From Caryophanales bacterium (GTDB lineage: Bacteria > Bacillota > Bacilli > Bacillales > Bacillaceae_J), in the NCBI GenBank assembly GCA_012840465.1, contig DULJ01000048.1:158184-222183 (forward strand): 64,000 nucleotides of DNA, read 5' to 3'. Below are positions 26,664 through 35,765 of this stretch, one piece after another (within the stretch, counting starts at the first letter, position 1; each line of letters starts with the position of its first letter). The notes under the pieces are model-generated. The model did not search any database. It saw only the letters and a list, made by a program, of their open reading frames with translations, and was not told the DNA's origin. A program made the translations under genes and the position numbers.

Positions 26664-27809
26664 TTAAAGTTTGCTTTTTGCAATATCTTCAATGATTGTT
26701 TCTCTCTTTTGCAAATCTAATCTAGCTAAGCGAATTTCCTTGTACCATCTCTCCATAGGAAAATCACCTGCAAATCCGGCACCACCATAAATTTGCAAAG
26801 TATCATCGATAATTTTGGCTGCTGTATCCGTCGCAAACAATTTGGCCATTTTAACACGATTTGCACTGTCGCTCGCACCTTTATCTACTATTTTAGCAGC
26901 ATCATAAACCATCAGCCTTGCAGCTTCTAAATATACAACTCCGTTCACCATCATTGTACGAATGGTAGGAAACTCAGCTAAAGGTTTCCCCCTTGTAATA
27001 CGAATTGTTGCATAATCTTTTGCATATTGCAGCGCTCTAGCTGAAATACCTAAACATCTCGCACTGAGAAGAATTTGCGATTCAATTAACCACTGCTTTA
27101 TCAATTGCTCTCCTTCTCCCACTGCACCAATTCTTCTACTATCATCAGCTACCAAATTATCAAAAACCAAATCATGGGTTTTTTGTACATCTATTAACAC
27201 CGTTTCTTTAATTTTCGTAGCCTCATTCGCTTCCAAAATAAATAACGTTGGCTTTTTTTCTCCATTGTCATCAATACAGTTTACAAGGATTACACCAAAA
27301 CTTGCTTGTTCCATTTTTTGAACATAAGCCTTTGTACCATTTATGATCCACCCATTGCCCTTTTTAACAGCCTGGCTATTAACTTTTTCAATATAATTGT
27401 CTTCTTGTTCTTCCCAAAGAGCGATAAAACAGCCCTTCCCTTGTTTTACCGCTGGCTTAACATATTTTTCAATCTGTTCCTCTGTACATTTTTCAAGAAA
27501 TCTCGGCAATTCTTCACCAAAAGCATCCCCTGCCGGATGATACAGTCCCAAGCGATGCTGTGCAGCCTCTTCATAGATTATACTTCTGTCATATAAAGAT
27601 AGACCAGCACCGCCCCACTCTTTCTTTGCTCCTAATGCTTTTAAGCCTATTGACCATGCTTTTTCCTGTAAGGAGGCAACTGTATCTTCGGAAAAAATTT
27701 GGACATATTCTTTTTGTGAATGTTCTAGCGGAGCCACTTGTTCTGTTATAAATGATTGCACTGTCTTTTTCAAAATCTCCAAATCTTTTTCAGCTAACAG
27801 CTCTTGCAT
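26664..27809 (-). CDS. Acyl-CoA dehydrogenase family protein
   Basis: A 381-residue flavoprotein of the acyl-CoA dehydrogenase family. It has the N-terminal helical domain, the middle beta domain (WIINGTKAYVQKMEQASFGVILV) and the C-terminal domain with SARCLGISARALQYAKDYATIRITRGKPLAEFPTIR and IYGGAGFAGDFPMERWYKEIRLARL, which bind FAD and the CoA ester. ATG at 27809 has GGAGG seven bases upstream. The motif TxxxFG usually seen around the flavin is degenerate, so substrate prediction is weak. It is co-directional with the kinase-like gene 31 bases upstream. Confidence 0.85.
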   Translation of the reverse strand: MQELLAEKDLEILKKTVQSFITEQVAPLEHSQKEYVQIFSEDTVASLQEKAWSIGLKALGAKKEWGGAGLSLYDRSIIYEEAAQHRLGLYHPAGDAFGEELPRFLEKCTEEQIEKYVKPAVKQGKGCFIALWEEQEDNYIEKVNSQAVKKGNGWIINGTKAYVQKMEQASFGVILVNCIDDNGEKKPTLFILEANEATKIKETVLIDVQKTHDLVFDNLVADDSRRIGAVGEGEQLIKQWLIESQILLSARCLGISARALQYAKDYATIRITRGKPLAEFPTIRTMMVNGVVYLEAARLMVYDAAKIVDKGASDSANRVKMAKLFATDTAAKIIDDTLQIYGGAGFAGDFPMERWYKEIRLARLDLQKRETIIEDIAKSKL

Positions 27810-27840
27810 GACATTTCCTCCAATCATTTATTATTCCATG

Positions 27841-28902
27841 TTATAAAATCTCATTATTTCGCGATCGCAATGATAGTTCAATTAAATTTACAACACCTTC
27901 ACCTAATTCACGAAAGCGTTCATCCTTCGCTTCGCCAATTTTCCAGCGGTAATAGATTTGCTGAAGGATACCGGCGACTTTGTAAAAAGCGAATGCTAAA
28001 TAAAAATCAATGTTGCTAACATCCCTGCCGCTCCGTTTGGAATATATTTCTAGCATTTCTCTTCTATTTGAAAATCCAAAATCAGTTTCTTTTGAGACAG
28101 ATATTAGGCCTGTGTACGGGTCACCTTCCTGTTCCCAGTAGGCAAGCATCGCTCCTACATCTGTCAACGGATCACCTATAGTACTTAATTCCCAATCAAA
28201 TAAGCCGATGACTTGACCTGGATTATCATTTGCAAACATCATATTATTCAACTTATAGTCACAGTGGACAATCGTTGGTTCGGGCGAATCAGGAATATGG
28301 TCCACGATCCACTTTTCAAGTTCTGCGACACCGGGAATTTCATCTGTTTTAGCATTGTTATATCGTTTAATCCAACCATGAACTTGACGACTTAAAAAGC
28401 CTTCCGGATATCCTAATGGTGCAAGCCCTGCTTTTTTATAATCCACTTCATGTAATTTTGTTAGAGTATTTACAACTGCCTTCGAAATCAAATGACCAGA
28501 TTCCGGAATGGTCTTAAACTCCTCTGGCATGACCTTATCGATAACAATTCCATCCTTCTTTTCCATTATATAAAAATGGCGGTCCATAATATTTGGGTCT
28601 TCACAATATAGATAAGGCTTAGGAGCAAGTGGAAAACACTCGTTTAACCTTTGTAAAATTTCGAATTCCCTTTTCATATCATGGGCTTTCGGTGGAATTG
28701 GACCGAATGGAGGTCTTCTTAATACAGCCTTCCACTCTCCCATTCGAATAAAATAAGTTAAATTGGAATATCCAACCGAAAATTGTTCTACTTGAAGTGA
28801 TGAATTATTTTCGACTATATTTTGACTACGGAGAAAATTTTCAATTGCTTTCCAATCTAATTCAGTAACGGCACCTTTATGATTTGATTGTGCTTGGCTC
28901 AT
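27841..28902 (-). CDS. Aminoglycoside-phosphotransferase-fold kinase, ACAD10/11 kinase-like
   Basis: This 353-residue protein has the phosphotransferase core: RRPPFGPIPPKAHDMKREFEIL early, the catalytic loop IVHCDYKLNNMMF (HxDxxxxN) and the metal motif GLFDWELSTIGDPLTDVGAML. It belongs to the branch found as the N-terminal domain of animal ACAD10/ACAD11 and in LvaA of the Pseudomonas levulinate pathway. It overlaps by 26 bases an acyl-CoA dehydrogenase gene of matching type, so the pair looks like a split ACAD11. A role in phosphorylating 4-hydroxyacyl-CoA is inferred from those systems. Antibiotic resistance is not suggested. Confidence 0.85.
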   Translation of the reverse strand: MSQAQSNHKGAVTELDWKAIENFLRSQNIVENNSSLQVEQFSVGYSNLTYFIRMGEWKAVLRRPPFGPIPPKAHDMKREFEILQRLNECFPLAPKPYLYCEDPNIMDRHFYIMEKKDGIVIDKVMPEEFKTIPESGHLISKAVVNTLTKLHEVDYKKAGLAPLGYPEGFLSRQVHGWIKRYNNAKTDEIPGVAELEKWIVDHIPDSPEPTIVHCDYKLNNMMFANDNPGQVIGLFDWELSTIGDPLTDVGAMLAYWEQEGDPYTGLISVSKETDFGFSNRREMLEIYSKRSGRDVSNIDFYLAFAFYKVAGILQQIYYRWKIGEAKDERFRELGEGVVNLIELSLRSRNNEIL

Positions 28903-30091
28903 TGAACCTCTCCTTCTCTTTAAATTCTTTCAGCATTCCTCTGGCTACAACCATGCGGTGTACTTCATCCGCCCCATCATATATCCGCGCTGCACGAGCT
29001 TCACGATAAAGCCCTTCTAATGATAGGCTTGGTTTTAAACCATACATGCCAAGAGTTTGGATAGCCCGATCGAGAACGTTATTTAATACATTCGCTCCAT
29101 AAAGTTTAATTAATGATACTTCTCTTCGAGCTTCATCACCTTGGTCCATTCTCCATGCAGCTTGCAGGGTCAGCAATCGTGATGCCTGAATCTCAGCTTC
29201 TGAATCAGCGATGAAATTTTGGATAATTTGAGAGTCGGCAAGTGTTTTGTCTCCATCCTTCTTGCTTAACGAATATGAAATCATTTCATTGACAGCACGT
29301 CGGGCAACCCCTAACCAGCGCATTGCGTGGGTGATTCTTCCCGGTCCTAAGCGAAGTTGGGCTAGCTTGAAGCCTTCCCCGCGCATGCCAAGCATGCTTT
29401 CCTCAGATACCCGGCAATTATTAAAAATTACTTCACAGTGTCCTCCAGGATAGTGGTCTCCTAAGACAGGAACTTCACGCACAACTTCGAATCCGGGATT
29501 ATCTGTTTCGACGATGAACAAACTTGTTCTTTTATGTTTTTCAGCTTCAGGGTCCGTTACAACCATCGCAATACAAAAAGCGGCACCCACCGCTCCCGTT
29601 GTATACCACTTATGAGCATTAATCACCCATTCCTTTCCTTCTTTAACCGCTTTTCCTTGAAGCGTCGTTGGATCAGAGCCGGACACTTCAGGCTCTGTCA
29701 TTCCAAAACAAGAGCGAACATCTCCGTCTGCTAAAGGCCTTAAATAGCGCTCTTTTTGCTCCGGAGTGGCTGCGTGTAATAAAATCTCGCCATTTCCTGC
29801 ATCCGGTGCCATGGATCCGAACACATACGGTCCAATTGGACTTTGACCGATTACTTCGGACAGAAGCCCTAAGGAAACAAACCCTTGGCCCATTCCCCCA
29901 AATTTCTTTGGGAGGTGGGCAGCCCATAACTCTTTTTCTTTTACAACTTTCTGTAAAGGCTTCAGGATTTCCTTTGGCAATCCTCGATGTGGTACCCTAT
30001 ATTTTTCATTTGGGTAAACGTACTTTTCCATAATTTCTGTTGCTTCATCTATCATTCTTTTTTGGTCTTCACTTTCGGTAAAGTTGAACAT
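28877..30091 (-). CDS. Acyl-CoA dehydrogenase, ACAD10/11-like
   Basis: A 404-residue acyl-CoA dehydrogenase. The middle domain has CFGMTEPEVSGSDPTTLQGKAVKEGKEWVINAHKWYTTGA, the flavin and substrate region, and the C-terminal domain has ALRMLGVA-like ITHAMRWLGVARRAVNEM and TLGMYGLKPSLSLEGLYREARAARIYDGADEVHRMVVARGML, the ending seen in ACAD10/11 and LvaC-type enzymes. ATG at 30091 has AAGGAG nine bases upstream. The 3' end overlaps the kinase gene. In characterised ACAD11 systems the dehydrogenase fold removes phosphate to isomerise 4-hydroxy to 3-hydroxyacyl-CoA; whether that applies here is inference. Confidence 0.9.
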   Translation of the reverse strand: MFNFTESEDQKRMIDEATEIMEKYVYPNEKYRVPHRGLPKEILKPLQKVVKEKELWAAHLPKKFGGMGQGFVSLGLLSEVIGQSPIGPYVFGSMAPDAGNGEILLHAATPEQKERYLRPLADGDVRSCFGMTEPEVSGSDPTTLQGKAVKEGKEWVINAHKWYTTGAVGAAFCIAMVVTDPEAEKHKRTSLFIVETDNPGFEVVREVPVLGDHYPGGHCEVIFNNCRVSEESMLGMRGEGFKLAQLRLGPGRITHAMRWLGVARRAVNEMISYSLSKKDGDKTLADSQIIQNFIADSEAEIQASRLLTLQAAWRMDQGDEARREVSLIKLYGANVLNNVLDRAIQTLGMYGLKPSLSLEGLYREARAARIYDGADEVHRMVVARGMLKEFKEKERFNEPSTIKS

Positions 30092-30154
30092 CAACAATCA
30101 CTCCTTCTAAGAATCATAAAATTTCAACTGATACTATCGATCCAAAAAGGATAC

Positions 30155-30991
30155 TTAAGCGTATTGATAAAACCCTCTACCGCTTTTTCTTCCTAATTCA
30201 CCTGTCTCAACCTTTCTTCTTAACAACTCCGGCACTCTATATTTCGAATCACCGGTTTTAATATAAAGTGCTTCCGCAATATGCAACATCGTATCTAAGC
30301 CAATCATGTCAGCCAGACGGAGTGGTCCAATTGGGTGATTTGCGCCCAATAACATACCTTTATCAACATCTGCCACTGATGCCGTTCCTTCATCGACTAA
30401 AGAAATGGCTTCACATATTAACGGAACAAGGAGACGATTGACAACAAATAAAGGAGTATCTTTCACATGAATGCTTTCTTTATTAATAGAAGCTACCAAC
30501 TTTTCGGCTATTGCCAGCGTTTCGCTGGATGTTTCTTCTGTTCCGGTAATTTCTACTAAATTCATTAGTGGAACCGGGTTGAAGAAATGCAAACCGCATA
30601 TGCGGTCGCGGCGATTTGTTACGGAAGCAATTTCTGAGATTAATAAACTTGAAGTATTAGAGGATAGAATTGTTTTTTCCTCACACAATTCATCAAGTTC
30701 TTGAAATAAAGTTCGCTTGACAACAATATTCTCAACAATTGCTTCAATGACAACATCTGCATTCTTTAAGTGATTTTTATCTATAGTAAATTCAATTCGG
30801 CTTAGTATTTTATCCACCAGAATACTCTGTTTCCTTTGAGCGAGCTTTTCTAAACTTTTCATAATAGTTTGCTTGGCCTTATTTAAAACATCATAGTTAA
30901 CATCGACTAGAACAACTTCATAGCCACTCGTGGCAATAACCTGTGCGATCCCATTCCCCATAATTCCTGAGCCTATTACACCTATTTTCAT
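30155..30991 (-). CDS. 3-hydroxyacyl-CoA / 3-hydroxybutyryl-CoA dehydrogenase
   Basis: A 278-residue NAD-dependent dehydrogenase with the Rossmann loop GVIGSGIMGNGIAQ (residues 4-17), SSNTSSLLISEIAS, GLHFFNPVPLMNLVEI with the catalytic histidine, and VKDTPLFVVNRLLVP. It ends in GRKSGRGFYQY. Length is that of single-domain HBD/PaaH enzymes. Its ATG overlaps the stop of the truncated hydratase (TAATG). Confidence 0.92.
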   Translation of the reverse strand: MKIGVIGSGIMGNGIAQVIATSGYEVVLVDVNYDVLNKAKQTIMKSLEKLAQRKQSILVDKILSRIEFTIDKNHLKNADVVIEAIVENIVVKRTLFQELDELCEEKTILSSNTSSLLISEIASVTNRRDRICGLHFFNPVPLMNLVEITGTEETSSETLAIAEKLVASINKESIHVKDTPLFVVNRLLVPLICEAISLVDEGTASVADVDKGMLLGANHPIGPLRLADMIGLDTMLHIAEALYIKTGDSKYRVPELLRRKVETGELGRKSGRGFYQYA

Positions 30992-31440
30992 TAATACTCC
31001 CCCTTATCTTCAGAAAAGCTTGGTAAATCGTTACTACTCAAAGGAAAACAAGCTTCTCTTTTTTGTAAAAAAGCTGCAACATCTTCTTTTGCATCTCTAT
31101 TGTTCCCTGCCCAATATAGAAACTTAGATTCGGCTAGATGGGAACTCAACGGATTGTTTTGACTAAGCATTCTCCATAGCAGCTGTCCAATAAAGCTGTT
31201 GGAAGTCGCTGCCGTGTTTATTACTATTTCTTTAGCAATCTCGTAAGCTTTCTTTAGAGGGTCCTCCTCTTCATATTGAACCAACCCATACTGAAGAGCC
31301 TCAGTTGTTGGTATGTATCGACCGGTATAAGTCCATTCCAACGCTTTGCCTATTTCGACTAAACGTGGTAAAAACCAGCCGGAACAAGCTTCTGGTCCAA
31401 TTCTATTCTCCCAAAAACGAAACCAATCTTTGTATCCTTT
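30991..31440 (-). pseudogene. 5'-truncated enoyl-CoA hydratase remnant
   Basis: The open frame encodes about 149 residues that match only the C-terminal half of crotonases: GPEACSGWFLPRLVEIGKALEWTYTGRYIPTTEALQYGLVQ, then the helical tail. The N-terminal half, with the oxyanion-hole glycine loop (usually near residue 60-110), is absent, and a stop codon sits just before residue 1. No proper start or ribosome binding site is visible in the remaining frame. It still ends in TAATG shared with the downstream dehydrogenase, so it is a broken gene inside a live operon. Confidence 0.8.
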
Positions 31441-31485
31441 TTAACAATTCATTTAAAAATATAGTTAAGATCCCTTCTTTATAAA

Positions 31486-32400
31486 TCAGTCTTTATGGTT
31501 TCGTACAAAACCTGATACCCCCTCCTCGTACTCCTCTATCAATTGTTCAATAATCTCCTTCATTGTTTCTCGTTTATAAATTGTCGTAACACCGTGCCCG
31601 GCCGACCATATATCTCGCCAAGCCTTCACATTTACTAAATGTGAAAAATCAATATCATCTCGAGATTTTAAAGAATTAGGATCAATGCCTTGTTTCATTA
31701 GGCTTGGAATCAATAAATTAGCATGGACTCCACTGAATGCATTGGTGTAGATGATGTCGCTGCTTGATGCATCAATCACCATTTGTTTGTATTCATCCGG
31801 CGCACTGCTTTCCTTCGCTACAATAAAACGTGTTCCCATATAAGCATAGTCCGCACCCATCATTTTTGCCGCGACTATATCCCTTCCTGTTGCCATTCCT
31901 CCGGACAAAATAATTGTTCCTTTATAGAATTCTTTTACACCATTAATAAAAGCAAAAGGATTTAATGAACCACCATGTCCTCCCGCACCCGCAGAAACAA
32001 GGATTAATCCGTCAACCCCATATCCAGCGGCTTTCCTTGCATGTTCAATCGAAGCAACATCCGAATAAACTAAACCTCCGTAACGATGAACAATCGAAAT
32101 CACTTCAGTAGGTTTGCCCAATGAAGTAATGACTATGGGAGGCCGATGCTCCTCTATTAAGCGAAGGTCATCTTCATAACGGTTATTGGATTTTTTGTGA
32201 CAAATAAAATTGACTGCCCAAGGAGTGTCACCTAACTCCTTTTTTATCTTTTGCAGCCACTCTTCACACACCTCAACCGGCCTTGCATTTAAAAGTGGGA
32301 AAGAGCCGATGGCTCCTATCCTACCTGCTTCAATGACCATTTCCGGAGTAGAAACTAAAAACATCGGAGCAATAATTAAAGGAAGGTTAGACACGTTCAA
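31486..32400 (-). CDS. Nitronate monooxygenase family flavoprotein
   Basis: A 304-residue TIM-barrel FMN protein of the 2-nitropropane dioxygenase/nitronate monooxygenase family. It shows LPLIIAPMFLVSTPEMVIEAGRIGAIGSFP, WAVNFI, VSAGAGGHGGSLNPFAF and ILSGGMATGRDIVAAKMMGADYAYMGTRFI, which form the FMN site. The start is TTG at 32400, overlapping the thiolase gene by 14 bases; GTG two codons later is possible. Members of this family also act as enoyl reductases or quinone reductases, so nitronate need not be the substrate. Confidence 0.85.
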   Translation of the reverse strand: MNVSNLPLIIAPMFLVSTPEMVIEAGRIGAIGSFPLLNARPVEVCEEWLQKIKKELGDTPWAVNFICHKKSNNRYEDDLRLIEEHRPPIVITSLGKPTEVISIVHRYGGLVYSDVASIEHARKAAGYGVDGLILVSAGAGGHGGSLNPFAFINGVKEFYKGTIILSGGMATGRDIVAAKMMGADYAYMGTRFIVAKESSAPDEYKQMVIDASSSDIIYTNAFSGVHANLLIPSLMKQGIDPNSLKSRDDIDFSHLVNVKAWRDIWSAGHGVTTIYKRETMKEIIEQLIEEYEEGVSGFVRNHKD

Positions 32401-33568
32401 TCACCATCGCAATTCCTTGCCCACCGCCTATACATAGACTTGTAACAGCATATCTCCCATTGCAGCGTCTTAATTCATAAGCCGCAGTTAATAAAATTCG
32501 TGCACCGCTTGCACCAACCGGATGACCCAGCGCAATTGCGCCACCGTTAATATTTGTTTTTTCTCTATCCAATCCCAATTCTTTTTCAACCGCTAAATAT
32601 TGAGCTGCAAAGGCTTCATTTACTTCGACTACATCTATATCAGCTAGAGTAAGTTCCGCACGTTCTAACGCTTTTTTAATCGCAGGTACCGGACCAATTC
32701 CCATGATTGATGGATCAACACCGGCGACAGCCCAGGAAACAATTCTAGCAATTGGCTTTAAGTTATTATCGGCGACAGCTTTTTGACCGGCAACGATCAA
32801 TGAAACGGCACCATCGTTAATTCCTGAGGCATTTGCGGCCGTGACAGTTCCATCTTTTTTAAAGGAAGGTTTTAAGATACTCATAGATTCTAAGCTTACA
32901 TCAGGTTTAATATGTTCGTCCTCAGAAACAAGGATACTTCCCTTTCTCGTTTTCACTTCAACCGGAACAATCTCTTCAGCAAAAATGCCATTTGCACAAG
33001 CCTGGGCTGCTCGACTATTTGATTCTATTGAAAATACATCCTGGTCCACCCGAGAAATCTCATACATTTCTGCAAGTTTTTCCGCAGTCATCCCCATCCC
33101 ATTTCCCGTATATTGGTCTGTTAATGTATTTAAAAGCATATCTTCAAAAGCTAAATTACCCATCTTCGCACCGCTAAAGCGTTGCGTGAAGCCGGAATAT
33201 GGTGACTGCGACATGTTTTCCGTTCCACCGGCCAATACAATATTGGCATCACCGACTAAAATATGATGCACTGCACTAACAACTGCCTGCATTGCTGAAC
33301 CGCATAAACGGTTTACTGTTAGAGCGGGTACTTCTTGCGGGATTCCACTATATAAGCCAATATGACGGGAAAGATAGGAAGCACTTTTTTGCGTATGAAT
33401 TACGTTTCCGTAAATAACATGATCAATTTGCTCCGGATCCACTTTGGAACGTTTAAATGCTTCAACCGCAGTAGCTTTTCCAAGCTCTGTTGCGCTAATA
33501 TTTACAAAAGAACCACCAAACTTTGCAAAGGCTGTTCTAGCACCATCGACAATATAAACATCTTTCAT
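32387..33568 (-). CDS. Acetyl-CoA acetyltransferase (thiolase)
   Basis: A 393-residue thiolase that cleaves 3-ketoacyl-CoA or condenses acetyl-CoA. The nucleophile is cysteine 89 in VNRLCGSAMQAVVSA; the C-terminal pair is the histidine in GGAIALGHPVGASGARIL and the cysteine in SLCIGGGQGIAMVIE. VEVNEAFAAQ is also present. The ATG has GGGGGA upstream. Placed with dehydrogenases and crotonases, it most likely serves degradation. Confidence 0.94.
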   Translation of the reverse strand: MKDVYIVDGARTAFAKFGGSFVNISATELGKATAVEAFKRSKVDPEQIDHVIYGNVIHTQKSASYLSRHIGLYSGIPQEVPALTVNRLCGSAMQAVVSAVHHILVGDANIVLAGGTENMSQSPYSGFTQRFSGAKMGNLAFEDMLLNTLTDQYTGNGMGMTAEKLAEMYEISRVDQDVFSIESNSRAAQACANGIFAEEIVPVEVKTRKGSILVSEDEHIKPDVSLESMSILKPSFKKDGTVTAANASGINDGAVSLIVAGQKAVADNNLKPIARIVSWAVAGVDPSIMGIGPVPAIKKALERAELTLADIDVVEVNEAFAAQYLAVEKELGLDREKTNINGGAIALGHPVGASGARILLTAAYELRRCNGRYAVTSLCIGGGQGIAMVIERV

Positions 33569-33644
33569 TTTTTCTTCCCCCTTAGAAAGTATTTATTCAT
33601 TTTTGGATCTTGCTCAAAAGTTATTTTATACTTCGCTACAACAA

Positions 33645-34433
33645 TTACCTTCCACTAAAATTCGCCTTTCTTTTTTCTTTAAACGCCCTAACCCCTTCCT
33701 GCATATCCTCCGTTAAACAAAGTTCTGAAAATAGTATAGACTCAAATTCTTGCCCTTCAGATAAAGCAACCTCTTGCCCCCTATTTACAGCAGCTTTTAC
33801 CTTTGAAATAGCAATAGGTGCGTTATTAACTATCTTTTGTGCCAAACGAACAGCGGACTCGTATGATTCCCCATTGGGGGCAACTTCTTCAACTAGTCCA
33901 TAATTGTAAGCTTCCTCCGCAGTTATCGGAGCAGCTGTGAAGATCATTTTCTTTGCCTTTCCAGGGCCGATTAGTCTGCCTAAACGCTGAGTACCTCCAT
34001 ATCCAGGTAAAATTCCTAATCCCGTTTCCGGAAGACCTAGCTTTGCTTTTTGCTCGGCTATGCGAATATCACAGGCGAGTGCTAGTTCCAATCCTCCTCC
34101 TAAGGCAAATCCATTGATCGCGCAAATGACGGGAAACGTTGCGTGCTCTAATTTGTCAAAAATCCGTTTCCCTTTTTCTACTAATCCCTTGCCACTCACG
34201 TCATTAAGCTCTAGGAACTGGCTAATATCTGCCCCCGCTATGAAGGCTTTTTCACCTGCACCACGTACAATTAATACACAGCACACTTGATGACTTAGGA
34301 TATCATCAATAACTTCATCAAGCTGCGTTAGCAATTCATCGGTAAGAACATTTACTGGTGGATTATCTATTGTTAATGTGTAAATACATTCGTTTACCTC
34401 GTAGGTGACTAAAGAACTTTTAATTTCTTTCAC
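33645..34433 (-). CDS. Enoyl-CoA hydratase/isomerase family protein
   Basis: A 262-residue crotonase. IDNPPVNVLTDELLTQL, AGADISQFLEL, ICAINGFALGGGLELALACDIRIAEQKAKLGLPETGLGILPGYGGTQRLGRLIG, and the final KRKANFSGR are typical of active hydratases; the glutamates that activate water are in ALGGGLELALA and LPETGLG. GTG at 34433 is chosen because AAAGGT lies nine bases before it; an earlier GTG has no site. It follows a 77-base gap after the thiolase. Confidence 0.9.
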   Translation of the reverse strand: MKEIKSSLVTYEVNECIYTLTIDNPPVNVLTDELLTQLDEVIDDILSHQVCCVLIVRGAGEKAFIAGADISQFLELNDVSGKGLVEKGKRIFDKLEHATFPVICAINGFALGGGLELALACDIRIAEQKAKLGLPETGLGILPGYGGTQRLGRLIGPGKAKKMIFTAAPITAEEAYNYGLVEEVAPNGESYESAVRLAQKIVNNAPIAISKVKAAVNRGQEVALSEGQEFESILFSELCLTEDMQEGVRAFKEKRKANFSGR

Positions 34434-34462
34434 ACTGCATCTACCTTTCGTCACAAATTATT

Positions 34463-35185
34463 TTAATTTTTACGAATAAAGCAATCCCTTTCAAAAAAAG
34501 GAACAGCCGTCATTTTTTCAAAATGATCTATCACCCAGCGTGATGTGTGATCAAACCCTTTTCGATGCAGCAAGCCTGCTGTCTCACTATTTAATAAGTT
34601 TTCAAAATTCATATGTTTGGCGTGGAGAAAACAATCTCTTGCTAACAGAGCAGAATCCGATAATGAGTAATTCCCGTTTTTGATAAGATTGTCAATCATA
34701 TGACCAGCACCAACAAAATCCTCCATTGAAAACCGTCCTGCATTACCAGAACAGATTAAGATAATGGAAGAATCATCACCTTCCCGACTAATTTGTTCAG
34801 CCACCCGATGACCGTTAAGTAATGAGCCCGCATACAATCTCTTAGCCCGCTTTGCCCTTTCCACCGCAACAGTCCCATTTGTCGAGCAAATTATCGCAGT
34901 CGGTTGCGCATTTTCCTTTTTTATAAAAGTCGGGTCGGGATATTCAAAATTCTCAATCTCATCTCCATTTACTTCGCCCATCAATAGAAAAGGACTTCGC
35001 TGTTTTTTACCAATTTCCAAAGCTATTTTGTCATCCCCGACAGCATAGACTGTTTGAAATTGATTCTCGAGCAAACATGTAATCGTTGATGTAGCCAAAA
35101 AGACATCGATCACCACTGCCGTACAATCTCTAATTAACAATGAATCTACTAATTCTTTTTGAGTTATCACATTAATTTTTCTCAT
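34463..35185 (-). CDS. 2-phosphosulfolactate phosphatase family (ComB-like) protein
   Basis: This 240-residue protein has the ComB fold motifs: VVIDVFLATSTITCLLE near residue 30, LLMGEVNGDEIENFEYPDP, AIICSTNGTVAVERA, LICSGNAGRFSMEDFVGAGHMID and ALLARDCFLHA. Family founders hydrolyse 2-phosphosulfolactate in coenzyme M synthesis, but many bacterial members have unknown substrates. It sits between a TRAP transporter and acyl-CoA genes, not with coenzyme M genes. ATG at 35185 has AAAGGG upstream. A phosphatase beside a kinase/ACAD11-like pair is notable; the real substrate is not known. Confidence 0.85.
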   Translation of the reverse strand: MRKINVITQKELVDSLLIRDCTAVVIDVFLATSTITCLLENQFQTVYAVGDDKIALEIGKKQRSPFLLMGEVNGDEIENFEYPDPTFIKKENAQPTAIICSTNGTVAVERAKRAKRLYAGSLLNGHRVAEQISREGDDSSIILICSGNAGRFSMEDFVGAGHMIDNLIKNGNYSLSDSALLARDCFLHAKHMNFENLLNSETAGLLHRKGFDHTSRWVIDHFEKMTAVPFFERDCFIRKN

Positions 35186-35214
35186 GTGCCTACCCTTTAA
35201 ATTATTTTTTAACA

Positions 35215-35745
35215 TTATTCATTTTTAAAGTGAAAAAGAAATGATGGTTCTTTTTCCATAAAATTTCTGACAAGAATAAAGACGTTCTCGACAATAATTA
35301 ATACAAATGCAACCGGAATAAAAAAGAACAATGGGAAAACCGGATAAAGTGTTCCCGCTGCAGGGAATGACATTTTCCTTGCAAAACCGTCCATTGCATA
35401 TGCCCATGTGAAGTCGGTCAATAAGACGAGTATAAAAATTTCAAGTAGCAGCATCCCCATAATGACAACCTTTTTTACATTGTTGTTCAATTTATCAAGT
35501 AGTAAATCCATTTTTGGTAATACACCAGAAGAATAGGCAAATGCTAATGCAGGGAAAATAACGATTGGCATAAAATAATTTTGGACGATTTCAAATCCCC
35601 CATTAATTGAGTTGTTCAAGACATTTCTCGCGAAAACATCGTATGTGATTAAAAACATCATTCCAATCAAGCTAATTCCGCTGATCCAAACACCAATAAT
35701 TTTAACGTAACTAAAATTCTTGTACGCTTTCATAATGCCTTTCAT
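35215..35745 (-). CDS. dctQ: TRAP transporter small permease (DctQ)
   Basis: A 176-residue protein with four hydrophobic helices, the DctQ pattern: GVWISGISLIGMMFLITYDVFARNV, FMPIVIFPALAFAYSSG, VVIMGMLLLEIFILVLL and LFFFIPVAFVLIIVENVFIL. TYDVFARNV matches the conserved VxxRY/F segment of this family. ATG at 35745 has AAAGGA eight bases upstream. It follows the large permease by 20 bases. Confidence 0.88.
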   Translation of the reverse strand: MKGIMKAYKNFSYVKIIGVWISGISLIGMMFLITYDVFARNVLNNSINGGFEIVQNYFMPIVIFPALAFAYSSGVLPKMDLLLDKLNNNVKKVVIMGMLLLEIFILVLLTDFTWAYAMDGFARKMSFPAAGTLYPVFPLFFFIPVAFVLIIVENVFILVRNFMEKEPSFLFHFKNE

Positions 35746-35765
35746 AACCTTCATCCTTTCCGCTA

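Noticed and set aside
27841..28902. Aminoglycoside resistance kinase
   Set aside because: The fold is shared, but the sequence and the overlap with an acyl-CoA dehydrogenase gene point to the ACAD10/11 branch rather than to drug resistance.
29668..30033. 121-residue plus-strand frame inside the ACAD10/11-like gene
   Set aside because: Antisense shadow of a conserved coding region.
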